Of a DNA stretch of 6,193 bases, positions 5,604 to 6,193 are shown one piece after another. Source of the stretch: an uncultured Ectothiorhodospiraceae bacterium (lineage in GTDB: Bacteria; Pseudomonadota; Gammaproteobacteria; UBA6429; Thiohalophilaceae). The stretch lies in NCBI GenBank assembly GCA_947259425.1, contig CAMYMO010000472.1:1-6193 (forward strand), in the 5' to 3' direction. A program made the position numbers and the translations under genes. Below the pieces are notes generated by a model, which worked only from the letters and a program-made list of their open reading frames with translations, ran no database searches and was not told the origin of the DNA. How positions within the stretch are numbered: the first letter of the stretch is position 1; each line of letters opens with the position of its first letter.

Positions 5604-6193
5604 TTAGGCCGCGAGTTTTACTCGATTGCGACCGGCATGTTTTGCCTTATATAAAGCTTGATCGGCGCGATTTAATATCTCTTTGAAGTGTTCATCTTCC
5701 TCGATTAATACGGCGACACCCAGGCTGGCGGTGATTTCGATTAATTGCGTACCGGCTATATATGGATATTTATTTATTCGTTCGCGTACGCGTTCTGCCA
5801 GGTAGGATGCCGCCTGCATGGGCGTATCTGGCAAGAGCAGGGTAAATTCTTCACCGCCGACGCGCCCTAACACATCCGTGTTTCGAATCTCCTCCTCGAT
5901 GGCCTCAACAAAAATTTGTAAAACGTGATCCCCGGCGGCATGACCATATTGATCATTAACTCGTTTAAAGTGATCGATGTCGATCATCATGACCGATAAG
6001 GGTCGATGATAGCGTTTGGCGCGCATAAATTCTTTTTCAGCATGTTGCAGGAAGGCCGCACGGCTGAGTGCCCCAGTAAGAGAATCGAATAAGGCCATAT
6101 TGGCCAACTGGCGTTCCATTTTTTTATAGCGTGACAGGTCACGCTCAATCGAGGCGAAGTACTGCAGTTTGCCATTCGCATCATGCAGCGGCA
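5604..6193 (-). CDS. PAS-GGDEF diguanylate cyclase, C-terminal part (5' end beyond window)
   Basis: The frame is open to the right edge, so the true start lies beyond 6193. The Met at 6117-6119 is internal. Its first visible residues (LHDANGKLQYFASIERDLSRYKKME) are the end of a PAS/PAC sensor domain and the helical linker that normally joins it to GGDEF. The cyclase domain begins at ALFDSLTGALSR and carries MIDIDHFKRVNDQYGH with the metal-binding Asp, then GGEEF at 5844-5858. RNTD, an RxxD I-site, sits five residues before GGEEF, and the domain ends with ADQALYKAKHAGRNRV. All residues expected for c-di-GMP synthesis and product inhibition are present, so the enzyme should be active and controlled by the PAS signal, whose ligand cannot be inferred. 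It converges on the exonuclease gene with only 15 bases between the two stop codons. Confidence 0.95.
   Translation of the reverse strand, partial: PLHDANGKLQYFASIERDLSRYKKMERQLANMALFDSLTGALSRAAFLQHAEKEFMRAKRYHRPLSVMMIDIDHFKRVNDQYGHAAGDHVLQIFVEAIEEEIRNTDVLGRVGGEEFTLLLPDTPMQAASYLAERVRERINKYPYIAGTQLIEITASLGVAVLIEEDEHFKEILNRADQALYKAKHAGRNRVKLAA

Overview
The window looks like chromosomal DNA of a Gram-negative bacterium, most likely a gammaproteobacterium. The evidence is a DUF748/AsmA-like envelope protein with a positively charged inner-membrane anchor, a DUF3617-type exported protein, PAS/GGDEF and EAL signalling domains, a proteobacterial DEDDh exonuclease family, and moderate-to-low GC. I cannot name a genus. 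No tRNA, rRNA, CRISPR array, transposase, IS end or phage gene is visible.

Layout, left to right. Positions 1-369 (+) are the 3' end of a GGDEF diguanylate cyclase whose 5' part lies outside the window. Positions 459-893 (+) encode a small secreted cysteine-containing protein of the DUF3617 type. Positions 894-1586 hold no intact gene. They contain an AT-rich stretch, the frameshifted and truncated C-terminal part of an EAL (c-di-GMP phosphodiesterase) domain at about 1090-1444, an imperfect dyad at 1449-1493, and a good sigma70-like promoter at 1533-1562. Positions 1587-4658 (+) encode a 1023-residue DUF748 protein. Fifty-one bases later, 4710-5588 (+) encodes a 292-residue DEDDh 3'-5' exonuclease with an extra C-terminal module. 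Positions 5604-6193 (-) are the 3' end of a convergent PAS-GGDEF diguanylate cyclase, open at the right edge.

Functional reading. Two apparently active c-di-GMP synthases (GGDEF or GGEEF plus an RxxD inhibitory site) lie at the two edges, and a dead phosphodiesterase fragment lies between them. The DUF748 gene and the exonuclease gene are probably one transcript, inferred from orientation, spacing and the single promoter seen. Nothing in the sequence says that the envelope protein and the nuclease share a task.

I did not find a clearly new multi-gene system. The observations most worth following are the C-terminal PFDxKDxLKxRGYRW...KAWY module of the exonuclease, its adjacency to the DUF748 gene, the OmpA-like tail of the DUF748 protein that lacks the usual ligand Asp, and the EAL relic whose inactivating base insertion can be pinpointed.
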